Origin: Sinotaia quadrata
Lineage: Eukaryota; Mollusca; Gastropoda; Architaenioglossa; Viviparidae
Assembly (NCBI GenBank): GCA_028829895.1
Contig: CM054177.1
Coordinates: 36,672,564-36,736,563 of the forward strand
Direction: 5' to 3'
Length of the DNA: 64,000 nucleotides
Numbering within the stretch: the first letter of the stretch is position 1; each line of letters starts with the position of its first letter. The translations under genes and the position numbers were made by a program. Under the pieces are notes generated by a model that searched no databases, was not told the DNA's origin, and saw nothing but the letters and a program-made list of their open reading frames with translations. Shown here piece after piece: positions 1 to 15,270 of the stretch.

Positions 1-1995
<1,995 letters not shown>

Positions 1996-3841
1996 ATATA
2001 GAGAAATGCAGTTTAGTCTTGTTTTTAAGTGAGTGATTATTATTCATATTATAAATAAATAATAGTAGATGAGTTTCTTTTATATTTCTATCTATATATA
2101 TATATATATATTTGCATGTTTGTGCATGAATGTCTGGATAAGTATTATGTATGTTTATTAATTTTTATGTGAGTACTGTTTTATTTATTTAGTATTGTAC
2201 ATCAAAAGCTTCTAAATTTAACAATTAATGGCCAAAGTTATATTAATTTAATTGTTGGATAGTCCTAAAAAGCTTAAATATATGCATTTCTTCTTCTTAA
2301 TATCACAATTATTAGTGTATTGTGTATAAAAAAAAACCAAATGGCTAGAATTTTAGGGGAAAAAATCCCATTTTTTGCCACCTTATTAGTGGTGGGTATA
2401 ATTAGTGCAACAGAATTCAATAACTTTGCTAATATGCAGTATTATGAAACCATAAACTGTAAATAAAATATTTACTTATGATGAAGTTATTTCAAACTTG
2501 ATACCAATTTGTATGCAAGTTATTTTGGCAGATGCATAATAATAATGATCAAATTCTAATGGATTTACCAACTAAACAACTGAAAATAAATACTTCAGTT
2601 TTTGTCCTAGTAGTGGCTAGAGTAATAAGGTTATCTATTGAAGAATATTTGTCATATACATTTATCTTTATGTTTTGAATAGTGTTAAAGTAATGCTACA
2701 GTATATAAAGTAAAATATTATGATGCAATTAATACACAAGCAATGTAATAAAATGCATTGATACAAATTCAAATTAAAAGATGCTGATAGGTTTGATGAA
2801 TATATATTTAATATATGAAGCATCTTATTCAGTAGATTTTTTTATATTAAATCAGATATTGCAAAGTAATTAAAAAAGTATGATTTAACTGATAGTTAAT
2901 TAACTATGTATATATGTATCAAAGCATATTGATCAAAATTTAATGCCAGGAATAAATACATGACAGCTTGGTTACAGAGTCTTAGTTTGAAAGTCAATTT
3001 TGCAAACCAGATACAGTAATATATATATATCATAATTAAGATTTTAAAAATTAGCAGTTGAGCAATGTACCATGTTTAACATTTTAACATAAAAACAGGA
3101 AGAACAAACATATCCCCTTGTTTTAAAAATGAGGTTAAAAGAATCATTCATATGTGTCAATATTTTTATATACAGATTGCAAAATTTTGTTACCACAAAT
3201 ATTGATTATTCTGAAACTATCATTTAATACCATACTTTCCTTGGAATAAAATATAGAAATAAATAGTTTACAAAATTATTTGTGCATAAATTTGTTTGTA
3301 AATTCTGGAGCCAATATTTATGATGTATTAATACAATGCTTCTATTAGCAGTTATATTATTGCTTCAGATAAACAACATAAATAACACCCAATAATTAAA
3401 TATTTTTGTTGATGAAACAAGTTTAATATTTTTAAGATTATTTATTTATTATTATTGGTATTGCTAAACTGTTCTAAAAAGACTGTCTGCATCTTCTTGG
3501 AAATGTTCGCTACACACTACCATATGTACTGACAGTTGAAAATGTAATTTCAGCTTTGTAATCCACTTTTTTTGTAATTTATGATTTTTGGGAAATGTAA
3601 AAAGTGAATATTTTTAGTGTGTCCATTATTTAATGTTAATATTGTGTTTGATAAACAAGTAGCAATTCTTGATTATGTTATTGATGCAATATTTTAATTC
3701 AAGTTTTAATATTTAGTCTAATTACAAGATGATTTCTACTTAAATTTGATTTGTATACTCGAGTGATATTGCACCCTATTGTAGGGGAAAAAATCACAGT
3801 ATATAAAGTAGCATGTGTGTATTTATTAATAATAAAATAGG
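1996..3841. other. AT-rich intergenic stretch, no gene seen
   Basis: Very AT-rich. It holds a (TA)n microsatellite at about 2091-2111 and many short A/T runs. No open frame with recognisable similarity and no clear repeat boundaries were seen on either strand. Confidence 0.6.
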
Positions 3842-4640
3842 TAATGGCACATAGGTTAACTGTTTTCTCCAAAAGCGCCAGGCTCGAATCCCATTTGGGA
3901 TGAAAAATGTGAGTATGCATGTGAGCAAGCATGTAATTTGTGTAAACAACTTTCTAATTCATACATTTAGTATTTTATTTCATTTATTTTTTAATATGCT
4001 GTCAGAAATGTTCAACTTGATTTAAATCCATGTATATATATATATATATATATGTTTATTACAGGCTGAGTAAAAATATTGAAAATAAGCAATGATGCAG
4101 AAATTATCTTTCACTCCAGAGGATCATGGTTTGATTTTTGCTCAGAATGAAAAATGTTTCATAAACCATAAATATGCATTCTAATTTGGGGTTGAAAGAT
4201 GTGTTTGTGGTGTTTATACATGCATATTACATGCTGTATATATATATATATATATGCATATGATTTCTACAGTTTATTATATCATATATGTCATATTTAT
4301 ACTTGTTTATATTGTTATGGATGAAGTTCACTTATACAGATATTGTAGAATGAATGACTAAATGGAATTAAATGATGGTGCAGAAATTAACTCTTGCTCA
4401 AAAGGATGGTAGTTGATTCTTGTTTGGGATAAAAGATCTTTTGTTTGTATATGTGTTTTTCTATTATGTTATATGCATGCATTCTAATTCATACATTTAA
4501 TTATAAAATTTATTTATACCTATATACATTATTCTGCTAAAGTCCATATACCCATGTATCATAGGAATAAGTAACTGTAAGTGGGAACAAACAATGCAGA
4601 GATTAACCTTGACTTAGCCATAACCTTGAAGAACCATTTA
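3842..4640 (+). repeat. Tandem array of three tRNA-like SINE units, about 270 bp each
   Basis: Three related units start at about 3842, 4080 and 4370. Each has a B-box-like core (gctcgaatccca near 3883, aggatcatggtttga near 4121, aggatggtagttga near 4403), then a 'gggatgaaaaatgtg'-like segment, then 'ttctaattcatacattta' (near 3953 and 4489). (TA)n tracts sit between units at about 4031-4053 and 4239-4256. The units are diverged from one another. Single related copies occur near 4985 and 7612. RNA polymerase III promoter boxes are degenerate, so these are probably inactive. Family name unknown. Confidence 0.5.
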
Positions 4641-6922
4641 CTTTTGTTTTCTCGATTTTAAAGCATATTCTAACTACTCTGGTTGATTTTGTCACATATT
4701 CAGTTTGACCTTAAAAATCAACCAATCAGAATAACTTAAATTTGTAATAACATCAGGAATATTAAGTAGAAACATCCACCATATAGTGATATACTCAAAA
4801 TATTTTAGGCTCCATACTTATGGGTGGGGTGGGGTGGGATAATGTATGTACTCATGTCTTATTTACTAAATATGTATAATGGCAATTTCATGATTTTAAT
4901 TCTAATATTTATTTATTTATATTTTTAATGTCTAATAAAGCAGGATCAAAATGGATTGGCATCCATGTAGCACTGATTGAACAATAGTAAATGAAGTAAG
5001 CGAAGGTATAATGGTTAACCTCTTGCTCTATTCTGTTCTATCAAGAATATTCTATAGTAAAACATTAAGTTTCCAAACATCATTTATGTGAACTACCACT
5101 GCCACATGATTTTGATGTATCACTGACTATTGTACTATTGTTATTTTCAAAGATAAACTTTCCCAATATTCATTATAATCTTATTTGTCTGAAATTATTT
5201 GCTGTTTAAGTATAAAAGAGTGTTTTATACTTGAAACCATGTAAACAATGAGGTTAAGTTCAAAATAAATGTACATTTTTCTTCAAAATATTTAGGTTAT
5301 TATTTACAAACCATTTCTTAAATCAATTAATTATTTTTTTATTATTATTATTTTTATTATTTATTATAAAACTTCTTACTTCATATCTTGATTTCTGGCT
5401 GCCTAATCCACCTTCCAGTCTTCATAATTTAATTGCTCTCGTGACTATGGATTAGCATAATGTGCTCGAGTGGAAGGTTTCTTGACTGATTGTAATATAA
5501 AGTTCATTCACATTCCATGACTTAACCCCACCAACCCACTTTGGTCGTTCTGACAATCAAGCCAAGATAAGTGAAATTGAATAGTTTACAATACAAAAGC
5601 AATAATCGATTTGCAAAATAATGTACATATGGCCTTCTGAGACCGCCTAATCTGAATGCACACTGTCTAGAGTTTTAATTATGAACACAGTTTGAAAAGT
5701 CAGTTGGCTGAGAGTGGTTTACTCAGCTTCGTTCCTTGTCAATCAAGACTGCAACATGGTGACACACTGACACAGGATCATTGCACCCACTTCTGGCTGT
5801 CATTATGATGTACACACCAGGTTCAAAGAGTGAGGCCTAGCAGTCAGTTTATTCATATGGCTAGCTTTAAAGCCTAGAATAAGCCCACTGTAAAGAAATA
5901 TCTCATTTCTATCAGCATCAATATAGATGTGTTTATTATTTGCACAGGTGGGAAATCAGAATAGGCGGCCTTTATAATTCCACCACAATCATTAATTTGC
6001 ATTTAATAGTTATAAACATGGAAAAAATATTCCAATCTATGCTCATGTGAGTTTACCACAATTTCCAAATGTTTTCTATATTGGTGGAGACTGAACAAAC
6101 ATTCCGCTTACATTCAGCATCCATTATGATAAATCAAAATTACAGTAATACACCACACATTTCTAAGTTTAGCATCACACATTCCAATTGCCACTGCACA
6201 TCACATAAACATTATTTAAATCAACAGGAAAAAATACACACTATCTTTTTACATTTTAAAATAATGCATATAGAATATTTTGAAAAATCTATGTGTTTTT
6301 ACCTTCTGTTGGTTGCAGGAAACCAGTCCAACTATGCATTGGCCCTTGGTCATTGGCATATCTCGAGTGGATACTATTAATGTGTGATCCACCCTATTTA
6401 TAATCTAATCGCACCTATGCCTTTCAAAAACCCAAATTGAGACAGAGGCAAAACACACATTTGTATGAGAACCGCAAACACATTATTTCCACTGACTCAT
6501 CCATTGCTCAGCAGTCAGTGTCCTAAAAGACCTAAATATTTAGAATATGTTAAAACAAACCCTGTATTTCCTCTCAGTGAATATTGCATTTAATGACTCT
6601 GCATCATAGATAAAATTAACAATAATATACATTATAGAAAAATGGAATGCATCAATTTAAAAAACTGCTAATTAAATGGGCATAATTTGCCTCAACATGT
6701 TACATCATGTATGTTTGATTAACTAAACCTATCTTGGTCCCAGTTAGTTTGGATAATCAATGTCCTACTGTATTGTTCTTATGCTCCATTTCACTGTTGA
6801 TTTCTTTTAGGTATATTTTATCATGATGTCATTATGTTGTAACTTTTTTCCCACTTCAGATTGTTTTATAGTGCTAAAGTGTGCTTATTTGTATTTTGAT
6901 CATAATTAATTGTACATATGTA
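4641..6922. other. Intergenic stretch with a SINE fragment and a candidate MITE
   Basis: A partial copy of the tRNA-like SINE seems to lie near 4985-5030 (agcgaaggtataatggttaac). Two inverted matches, gaccgcctaatctga at 5641-5655 and its near reverse complement around 5957-5971, could mark a MITE of about 330 bp, but no target duplication is clear. An ORF at 6069-6380 has no recognisable content. The rest is featureless AT-rich sequence. Confidence 0.4.
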
Positions 6923-7606
6923 CAGTGGAACCTTATGATAATGTTAATTCGGATATAAGCAATCATGGCATGGCTCTCCAAATTTCATATATTCATTCGC
7001 ATATGAATTTTTTTTCAATATATGTGAAAAAGAGTATAAAAAATATTTAATTTCATTTTGGAGATGAGATCACATATGAATTTGAATATACATGTAATAC
7101 AATCGTGGCATGGTTCCTGAAATTTTAAATTCATATACTTTTCTTGTACTGGGAAAATTTTTTTTTTTAAATACATATATATATAGATGGTGAATTCAGA
7201 CACAATGATCTGTGACAAAATTATTGAATATTTTTAATCTGTGTGCAATTTTTCAATGGAATTACATGCATTATAAGGTGTCGAAATACTATTCATATTA
7301 TGATGTCAGGCAGGGTATTATTGGTCAATGTTTATTGTACAAACAAATAAAATTAGTGAAACGATTTAATGCAAAGTAATAACTTATAAATATATTATCC
7401 ATCCATTATTTTGAATATATCTTAATAATGCATTCCATTTACTATTTGTCTGATAATAACCCGATTTTTTTACATTAGACATAAATACACAATTAATGGA
7501 AAAAAGTAAAATTTTTATTGTAAAAATCCTGCATTAATGCTACCCCTCTATTAACGTGATCTCATGTTACGGATTCCAATTATCGTGCTATAGCGAGGTT
7601 TCACTG
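6923..7606. mobile_element. 684-bp non-autonomous TcMar-like element (MITE)
   Basis: The left end is CAGTGGAACCTTATGATAAT. The right end, reverse complemented, is CAGTGAAACCTCGCTATAGC. The two share the CAGTG-AACCT terminal motif of pogo/Tigger-type Tc1/mariner elements. TA dinucleotides flank both ends (6921-6922 and 7607-7608), as expected for this superfamily. The interior is AT-rich, with a repeated 'ttcatat' motif and no transposase frame. The element would have needed transposase supplied by another copy. Confidence 0.75.
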
Positions 7607-8397
7607 TATATAAAGCAATGATGTAGAGGGTAGTTTGTAAACTCTTGCTGAAGAGGTTCATAGTTCAATTCCTTATTTAGATGAAAAACTTTAAATTGTA
7701 CTAGCTGTTATATTAATAGTGTTCTATTGTGCTCTAGTTAACAAATTTAAAGATGGCATTAAATGATCAAAATATTCAGCATTTGTGTAAGATCTAATAA
7801 ACTAGAAGAATGAATTGTGGCATGTAATATTCATAAAACTCATGTCTCAACTATCTTAAAATGTCTATATTGAAATAAATGCTTTAAACATTAAACATAT
7901 GATTGCATTGATAACATCTTGTCTGTTTAATATCATTTAGTTCTAAAAGTGATTGCATATATTAAAATAAACATAAATTACTCTGAGTTTATTAAGTAGT
8001 TTTTCTTTGTGGTTAAAATAAAATTGCAAAATTAATAGAAATTTTGTTACATTTATCTATTAATTTATTTTTGGTGCTTGCAATTAAGCACACATACACA
8101 CACACACACACACATGCATACTGTATAAGCATCAATGGCTTTTGTTCTGATTTTTTTCAGTAGCCAATAAAGTACTTAACTACACTGTTCTATGATACTT
8201 TATCTTTATGCCCTGTTTGGCAACCCATTGGAACCAAAATAAACTATCAGAGGGATGTAAGATTTAAATAAAAGAATCGGACTCTGATCTGACCCAAGTT
8301 CTACAGCTAGCAAGATTTAAAATAATATCTGCAAGTGATAGTAATCCATTATTAAAAGAATAATTCAAAGGATGCCACAGTACTGAAATAAATTTGA
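7607..8397. other. Intergenic stretch with SINE-like copy and (CA)n
   Basis: Directly beside the MITE, about 7612-7690 repeats the tRNA-like SINE core (agcaatgatgtagagg ... ggttcatagttcaattcc). A (CA)n microsatellite sits at about 8092-8114. No gene seen. Confidence 0.5.
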
Positions 8398-9061
8398 ATC
8401 AAAGAAGAGTTAGGTGCATTAAATTGTTGTACTAGTTTAGTGCTTAAAACAATTCTGACAATATATAAAAGGGATCAAAATGATCAATTGCAATAGCCAT
8501 TAAAGACTAGATGCAGTTCTTTTGATTGACCATCCTGTGGATGACTATGACAATCAGTAGAGGAAGAAAATGGCATAATTCATTTGAATACAGGGATGAT
8601 AATATTGTGTGTGTTTAAAAATAAAATGAAACACTTTTAACATGAACATTATTTACAGTAATGTGTGGTTCAAAATGTTTTCAATGCATTTATGCATACC
8701 AAACAAGCAGCTTGCAAACCAATAAATCAAAGAACGTGTGCATTAAATTGTACTAATTAATTTAGTGCTTAATACAATTCAGACAATATATAAATGAGAT
8801 GAAAATTATCAATTACAATAGCCAGTAAAGACTGGCTGCAATTCATTTAATTGACCATCCTGTGGGGTACTATGACAATCAGTAGAGGAAGAAAATTGCA
8901 TAATTCATTTGAACACAGGGATAATAATACTGTATATATGTGTGTGCAGTTTCTTAAATAAAAAGAAACACTTTTTGACATGAACATTATTTACAGTAAT
9001 ATGTGGTTCAAAATGCTTCAACGCATTTATGCATGCCAAACAAGTAGCTTGCAAAACCAAT
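8398..9061. repeat. Direct tandem duplication, period about 328 bp
   Basis: Copy 1 runs about 8398-8725 and copy 2 about 8726-9061. Both begin atcaaagaa, contain gaccatcctgtgg and gacaatcagtagaggaagaa, and end caaacaagNagcttgcaaa. They differ by scattered substitutions and small indels, so the duplication is old. No coding frame runs through either copy. The origin of the unit is unknown. Confidence 0.85.
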
Positions 9062-12000
9062 CTGTGTTGGACATTTTCAATGGTCTAGTGGTCTTGTCAA
9101 AGCTAGTTTGACAACACACCTTGAGGAAAAAATCACCAGGTAGGCTAATCTCACAAATATCTTCCAAGTAAGACCCAAGTTCATCTTGCTAAAGTGCACA
9201 ATGTAATAAGTGCTACAAGCACTCAAGACAAGCCAGTTCACATTTCATGTTCATGACACTAGTGTGACGATCATGTTCGTGCACTTCAACCTTCTGCTCT
9301 ATACATACTAGGCACAATGGCCACTCCACATATACCATATTTACCCAAGATCTGGATGAACTTACTAAGGCAGTAAGATAAAAAATTCGTAAGAATTTGC
9401 ACTGTACCATAAATGTTCACAGATGGCAACCAAACATCTTCAAACAACTTTATCTGTGTAATGTTTGGAGAATCCCTGAAAGACCTATTCCACTCCTATA
9501 AAGAAATGTTTCAAATAAACTGTAATGACTCACTATGAAGCTAGCACTTTATGAGCTCCTGTAGCTGTGTGTGGCATCATCTTACTTTAATAAATAAAAT
9601 AAACAACATTTAGTATTTAATTACAAACATGCATATGCAGTTTGTGGATTTCTCATTGACTTTTACCTGCAAATTACATTACTTTTTTCTGTGACTTGAT
9701 TTTTATTTTTGGTACAGTGAAAAAAATCCCAGTGAAAAATGTCTGAAATATAGCCACAATATGTGGTATATATAAATTTATTTCTGTTTGTGCATATGCT
9801 TTTATAAATATACTGTGCTAATTGCTCTAAAAATATGATTTATTGATAACTTCTCTGTGACATTTTCCGTATCACTGTCTTCTTTTTCTTCATCTGTGAC
9901 CTAGGTTAAAATATTAAATAGCTGATCTTAATTTAGGAAATGGCATGAAATATTTCTGTATGTTATACACAACCCACAAAACAGAGGATCATTTTAAATT
10001 AAATGATATTCCCCCACCCCCACCCCGATATGCTGCTTCTCCCACAAGTTGAATTTTTAAATGATTGCATCAGAAGAAGTTGAAAATTCACTGCTGCATG
10101 AAAAGAAAAGTGATGGGTAACTACCAGCATGCTTTCTGATGTGAAGAATGCAAACCATAATATGTTCACTTTGCCTAAAGTTGTTTGAAAAATTGGACTC
10201 CATATAAATTTTCAAAATGATTCTCTACCAGTCAACAAAATTCCAATTTCACAAGAAAAGTTATACACTATTTTGGAGGAGCAATTGTACATAAAATGAA
10301 GATATATCAAACAAGATGGAATATTGGATGTATTGCATATTTTTATGTCAAGTGAGTTGACCTATAGAATACTTGACAAATACCCTAAATTCTGGGAGAT
10401 TTAAGAAAATTATTCCAGATTTCTTTAAAAATCAATTTGCATCCCTGCTGAATTGTATTTTAGAAAGATGCTGTTTTTGTGATTCTGCTTCTTGAAACAC
10501 TGACAAATTTCTCCAGTGTTAAAACAGTTGTTGAACATAATCTTAAAAAGAAATATAAAATGCCATTTAGAATGAGTTTATTATATATATATATATATAT
10601 AGTTTTATCTACACAGGTTTAGTTTTTGGAGATGCTGGTGTCAGCACCAATCTCCAAAATGAGTATGGACAATTTTATTACAAAATCTGCAACCACAGGA
10701 TGACCTTTATCTCTAATTTTGGATGGTTGTAGGACACTAGAGACCTACTGCAAACTCAGTTATTGCATTTATAAGTGAGAAAACCAGCATCTTTATTAAC
10801 TACACAGAGTCTGGTGAACTTTGTTACAAAACAAAAAATCATTTGTGCCAGATTTATCCATTATCCTTGATGTTCCACATTTGATTATAACTACAATCTG
10901 ATTAATTCTGGCTCAGGGAAAAATTTATGGAATGGTGGAAAATACTTGTAGTTATATTCATGGCAATATACCATCAAGGTCTCCTGAATAAACTGTGAAG
11001 GACCAAACTTTCTAATGGTTACACCACATTCACTTATAAATGTTATACTTGTTACTCGGGTGTTTAGCAAATCTGTTGGTAAAGTCATGTCACCATATGA
11101 TGCAGACAAGGCCTCTGAAACAGCAACATTCATTATTCTAATCTTATATATAGATATGTGATGTCCAAGAGTGGTGGGTCAGGTCTTAAGGTGGACATTG
11201 GCGATTAATGAGGATGATGGATGACAGCCACAACAACAGAGATGGCAACATGCTTGGTGGTTGTTACATTGTCTTTATTTCAGGGCAGGGCTTAAGCAGA
11301 TGCAGACATCAAATGATCATGTGAACACAGACATAGCAATCTAACATCGATCATGCCCATTATATTTTGGGAGTATGGCCATCAAAGTATGCTCCCAACA
11401 GCAGGAGGGACAATCCATTCAAAAAAGACTACTTAAAATTGTTTCTGTTTCCTTACTTTCAAATATCAATTACAGCTAAATGCCTAAGGGACCAGGATGA
11501 ACCAATGTTTGTTATTTCAAAGTTATTTACTAGGGAGTGCTTCATCTTCAGCTGATTCTGCACTGGGAATTGGGCAGGGTGGGAGTGGGGGTGGGGCACA
11601 GATTATTAGGGATGTTTGGGAGGCAGGTGAGGGACTGTCTACTCTATAATGTTTGTTCTGTCGCATGTAGTTGTGTATAGTATTATTTGTTTCTCTTATT
11701 TTATTTTATATGTACTTATTGCTTGTAGCTATTTAAAGCAGATGAAAGGAACATAATTTATTTATTGAAGCAACACAGTAAAACATTGCATTGCAAAACA
11801 TTATCTTGAGGTAATAATGTTGGTAAGACCTCTCCAGTCATTATATTAGAACAAGTCCATTATATAAAAATTAGATTTAATGCTTCCATTTCTTTGCATT
11901 CTGGTGTCATCTGTTTTTTGTACAATTTCATGTTGGACTGCATAGCATTGCAGTATATGTTGTCATATATGAAAGCATCCAAACTTTCAGTGAGAGGGGT

Positions 12001-13850
12001 TTCACTCTAGTGCTCCTGCCATTTCAGTATTAAATAGTGACAATTTGGGATACTACATAATATTTGAGGGTCACCTGTGTGTTTCATTTAATTTAGGGGG
12101 AAAAAGTTATACACTGGAAAGATTCATAAGATTGCTGACAATGCATTTTATGTGTACAAGTAAATGCACACTATCTATAATAATAATGCATTTCAAGTTT
12201 GCAAATAAATGTGCTAAAGTACAACATTCAAGTAAGATGAATAAAAAATACAGATAATGGCATTATAAGCCAATATGCAAAGGCCACTTACCCCATCCCC
12301 CCCAAACAACAAAAACCCCTCACATAACTGTATTAGTCAAATAGTACATATTCAAAAACCTTACTCTGAAAGTATACAAAATATAATGTTACTGTTAAGT
12401 TTAAGGTTTTTCTCAGAGCTTTTTGTTATTGATCATTGCTTGTTTACATCTGTGCTTTATATATATTTCATACAACTCTTGCAAATCCCACTCACAAATA
12501 CGAGCTTTCCGAGTGAAAGTATATAATTTACGAGCTCAGAAAATAACAAGTAGGGTATCATAAAGCAATATTTTTTCACAAAAAAATCATAAGAAAATAA
12601 TTTAATTAATTTGACTAGTGTTTCAGGTTAGATGAGAGTCACAATTGCTGAGAACATAGAATTAGAATAACAATAATAATGTACTTATATGTCTTGAATG
12701 TGTGCCATATGGCGATATGCAACAAAATGTGTTTTTCTTGACATTCATAGACTTGTAAGCTCCTACTTTTAATATACATGTAATTACAAGTCACATTTCT
12801 CTTCACATAAATACATAAGATATATTTTTCTGTATTTTGCTGCTCCTTGAAAACTGACCATAGCTGATTTATTTCCTGTGTAATATTTTGGAGTGAATAA
12901 GATTTGTTACAGTCTGCTTTGCTTGGAGAATATTGTATTAAAATACTTAGAGCATGTTAATTTTTTAATTTAACTAATTTAGAAAATAGGTATAAGAAAC
13001 TTGTCTGTGTGTTAGCTATATTTTGCTTTTTTTCCTTTTTCTTTGTGGTTACAGTTTGAATTTTTTTCCCTCCATTTCAATTATTGTTGCCTGTGAGAAG
13101 GCACCTTGCATGGTTGTTTAGGTGTCTGAGAGTTGATTTTTGGTATGGGCAGTATTTTTCAAATAATTTTTGTGTTTGTTTTCATCTCGCAGGTTCTGGT
13201 GGATCATGTTTGTATCCCTTTTCCTGTTGCTGTTTGCTTGCTGAAGCTTGTGAGGTATTCTTGGAGAAGCATTGACCCTCATAACTTTATCTGCAGGTGT
13301 TCTTTCATCTAATATGAAGACAGAAGAGTTGCTCCTCAAATCCCTTGTCAAGTTCTATGTTGTTTGAATTTTTATTTTGTAATGAGGTGTTATATCCCTC
13401 TTTACTACAACCTCATTATCATTTCTGTCAATTCTCTAGTGTAGTCAGCTAGTGGGTCATATTGATTTTTCTGCCCTGCCAAAGGCATGGAAGTGGCATG
13501 GGCTGAAGCTTAAGTGTTTATTTGTTTTTCATTATTTACAGTCATGGTAATCCACTGGAGTGCAGTCTTTTGTCGTGTTCTTTTTTTTTTTTTCCTCATC
13601 TCTTTTTGGAAAAGAACCTCCTTTTTGAAACTGCAAAAGATAGCCATACTGCTTAAATCAGTAAATTTTTAAAGGGTTTCTGTGCATGACCATTGCTGAC
13701 AGAATACCCAATAGCTCCATACTTGACTATCAAATTTTAAGACCAGTTACAGTTGTTATTTTTGTAAATGCAAAAAAACAGTTATGCTGTTGAGATTGTC
13801 GTGGTTTGTTGTTTTGAATTAAAAATATATTTGCTCTGACTTTCTTGTAA
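9062..13850. other. Intergenic stretch, no gene recognised
   Basis: Contains short ORFs only (e.g. minus 10891-11133, 80 codons; plus 11367-11555), none with a motif I recognise. A C-rich tract lies near 10011-10027 (ccccacccccacccc), a (TA)n at about 10580-10600, and G-rich sequence at about 11571-11595. The stretch 10070-11150 is slightly less AT-rich and may be an old transposon remnant, but no domain could be read. A hairpin lies at about 10628-10663 (tggagatgctggtgtcagcaccaatctcca). Confidence 0.5.
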
Positions 13851-13921
13851 GCTTCAGTTGTCTCGTGGTAAAATGCTTGCCTGCCACTTGGGTAACTCAG
13901 GTTCGATTTTCTTTTTTATTT
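13851..13921 (+). pseudogene. tRNA-Gly(GCC)-derived pseudo-tRNA / SINE head
   Basis: From gcttcagttgtctcgtggta through tgcttgcctgccacttg to caggttcgatttt, the sequence follows a eukaryotic tRNA-Gly(GCC). The A box (tggtaaaatgc), an anticodon arm with GCC in the loop (cctGCCac) and the B box (ggttcgatt) are in order and correctly spaced. The 3' half of the acceptor stem is replaced by a T-rich run (tttcttttttatttc), so it cannot fold as a tRNA. It is best read as a tRNA-derived SINE or processed tRNA pseudogene. Confidence 0.7.
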
Positions 13922-14549
13922 CTTTCTGTTCAGAAAAAAAAATTCTCATTAGAACACAACAGTTGTGTATGTAGCTGTTAGATCTTCTGTCATGACAGTC
14001 ATGGAAAAAGAGTAATTTCCTTATTGAATTGTGTACACATATTTATCAATCTGAGATTAAGAAATATAAAGTAATGTTAATTTTGTGCCAGATTTGTTAC
14101 TGATCAATTTTCTTTTACCATTTGCATTTTTGCCTTATTTCTTATTTTAAATTTTGTTACAATATGTAAAATGCATCTTGGATTTTTTGTTTGCTTTTAG
14201 TTTTTCAGTTCTAGCTATTAATCTCTATATCTATAGTTCTGAACAGTGATTGTCCGCTATGAATCCTAAGAATTCTCTTAAATATAGAAATGTACTTGTT
14301 TTTATATCTCATTTCGGTATGAAGGTTGTAAAAGAACAGACTTTATCTGTATTTGAGAAAGAAACAGTTTTAATTTAATTTTTGAAGAGAGCAAAAAGAA
14401 ATGTTACATTTCATACTAATTTAGAAGCCTATATGTGAAGTTCAATAATTAAAATGATAAGGATTAGCTTTTCATAATATTAATAGCAGACAAAATGACA
14501 AAAAGTACTGTATATAAAAACAAAATCACATAAAAGTATTATAATAAAT
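13922..14549. other. AT-rich intergenic stretch, nothing recognised
   Basis: No ORF, repeat boundary or RNA gene was seen. It may be the body and tail of the SINE whose head is at 13851-13921, but no second copy is available for comparison. Confidence 0.4.
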
Positions 14550-15270
14550 ACAGCCTTCAAAAGACACTAACATCACCTACACCAGAATAAACAACAAGCA
14601 AGGACAAGAAAAGGAAAAGAGGAGCACACTGCCTCACAACATCAGGCGAGCCCCTCAAATCACTCATGATACCAGTCAACAACACCAGACAAGCAGGAAA
14701 GATAACAGAAAAAAACAACACCCACCACCACCACCACCACCAAGAATAAAGACAGCCACAATATCTGCAGTAGGGATTTTTCAACCACCCCATTACGGAT
14801 ATGATCCAACTGATCCTGGATCACCTCTACTGGCCTCCTGCCCCAGTCTACGCACATCCCAACCGATATCGGGGACATTGACAACACCCACGACGACGAC
14901 ACTAGTGAGGAAAGAAGTTTGAACATCCTGGGCGTGTGTACCCACTAAGTATTGATTTGGTGTTGTACTAGCCTGGGCTCTGTGATACCCTCTCTCCTCC
15001 AACAGCGACATTAACAACCAGGAAGGCGGAAACATCGACAACCACCAGGACAGTAGCCCACAAAAAGCCGGGCTACTGTATGCCTCTGCCGGTCAGACGA
15101 GCGCCATGGCCACACATCATCACCACTCTGCAACTTTCCTGTCAACTATCATCATATATAATTTTACCAACAGCGACAAACCTGCCAGACAGCGAAATCA
15201 GCCAAGGCTGGAAGCTACCATCGCCCTAAGTTCATCAGTAGCCTACGTCAATTACTAAATAAAATATAAT
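14550..15270 (+). other. Less AT-rich block with (CCA)n, possible transposon or retrocopy fragment
   Basis: The base composition departs sharply from the flanks. There is a (CCA)n tract at about 14722-14743, a gacgacgac tract near 14893, and repeated aacagcgaca-type phrases (15002 and 15170). It ends ctaaataaaatataataa, which includes an AATAAA-type signal on the + strand. Overlapping open frames on both strands have no domain I recognise and reflect the composition. It lies about 300 bp upstream of RTRAF exon 1, so part of it could be promoter-proximal sequence. I cannot assign it. Confidence 0.3.

Noticed and set aside
3842..4640. CRISPR-like regular repeats
   Set aside because: The units are about 270 bp, diverged, and of SINE type in a eukaryotic genome; no short direct repeats with unique spacers occur anywhere in the window.
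9090..9130. tRNA-like phrase tggtctagtggtcttgtc
   Set aside because: Resembles an A box, but no B box or cloverleaf follows at the right distance.
14557..15041. Three overlapping minus-strand ORFs of 78-88 codons
   Set aside because: They run through a (CCA)n tract and other biased sequence; hydrophobic/valine-rich strings arise from the repeats, and no domain is recognisable.
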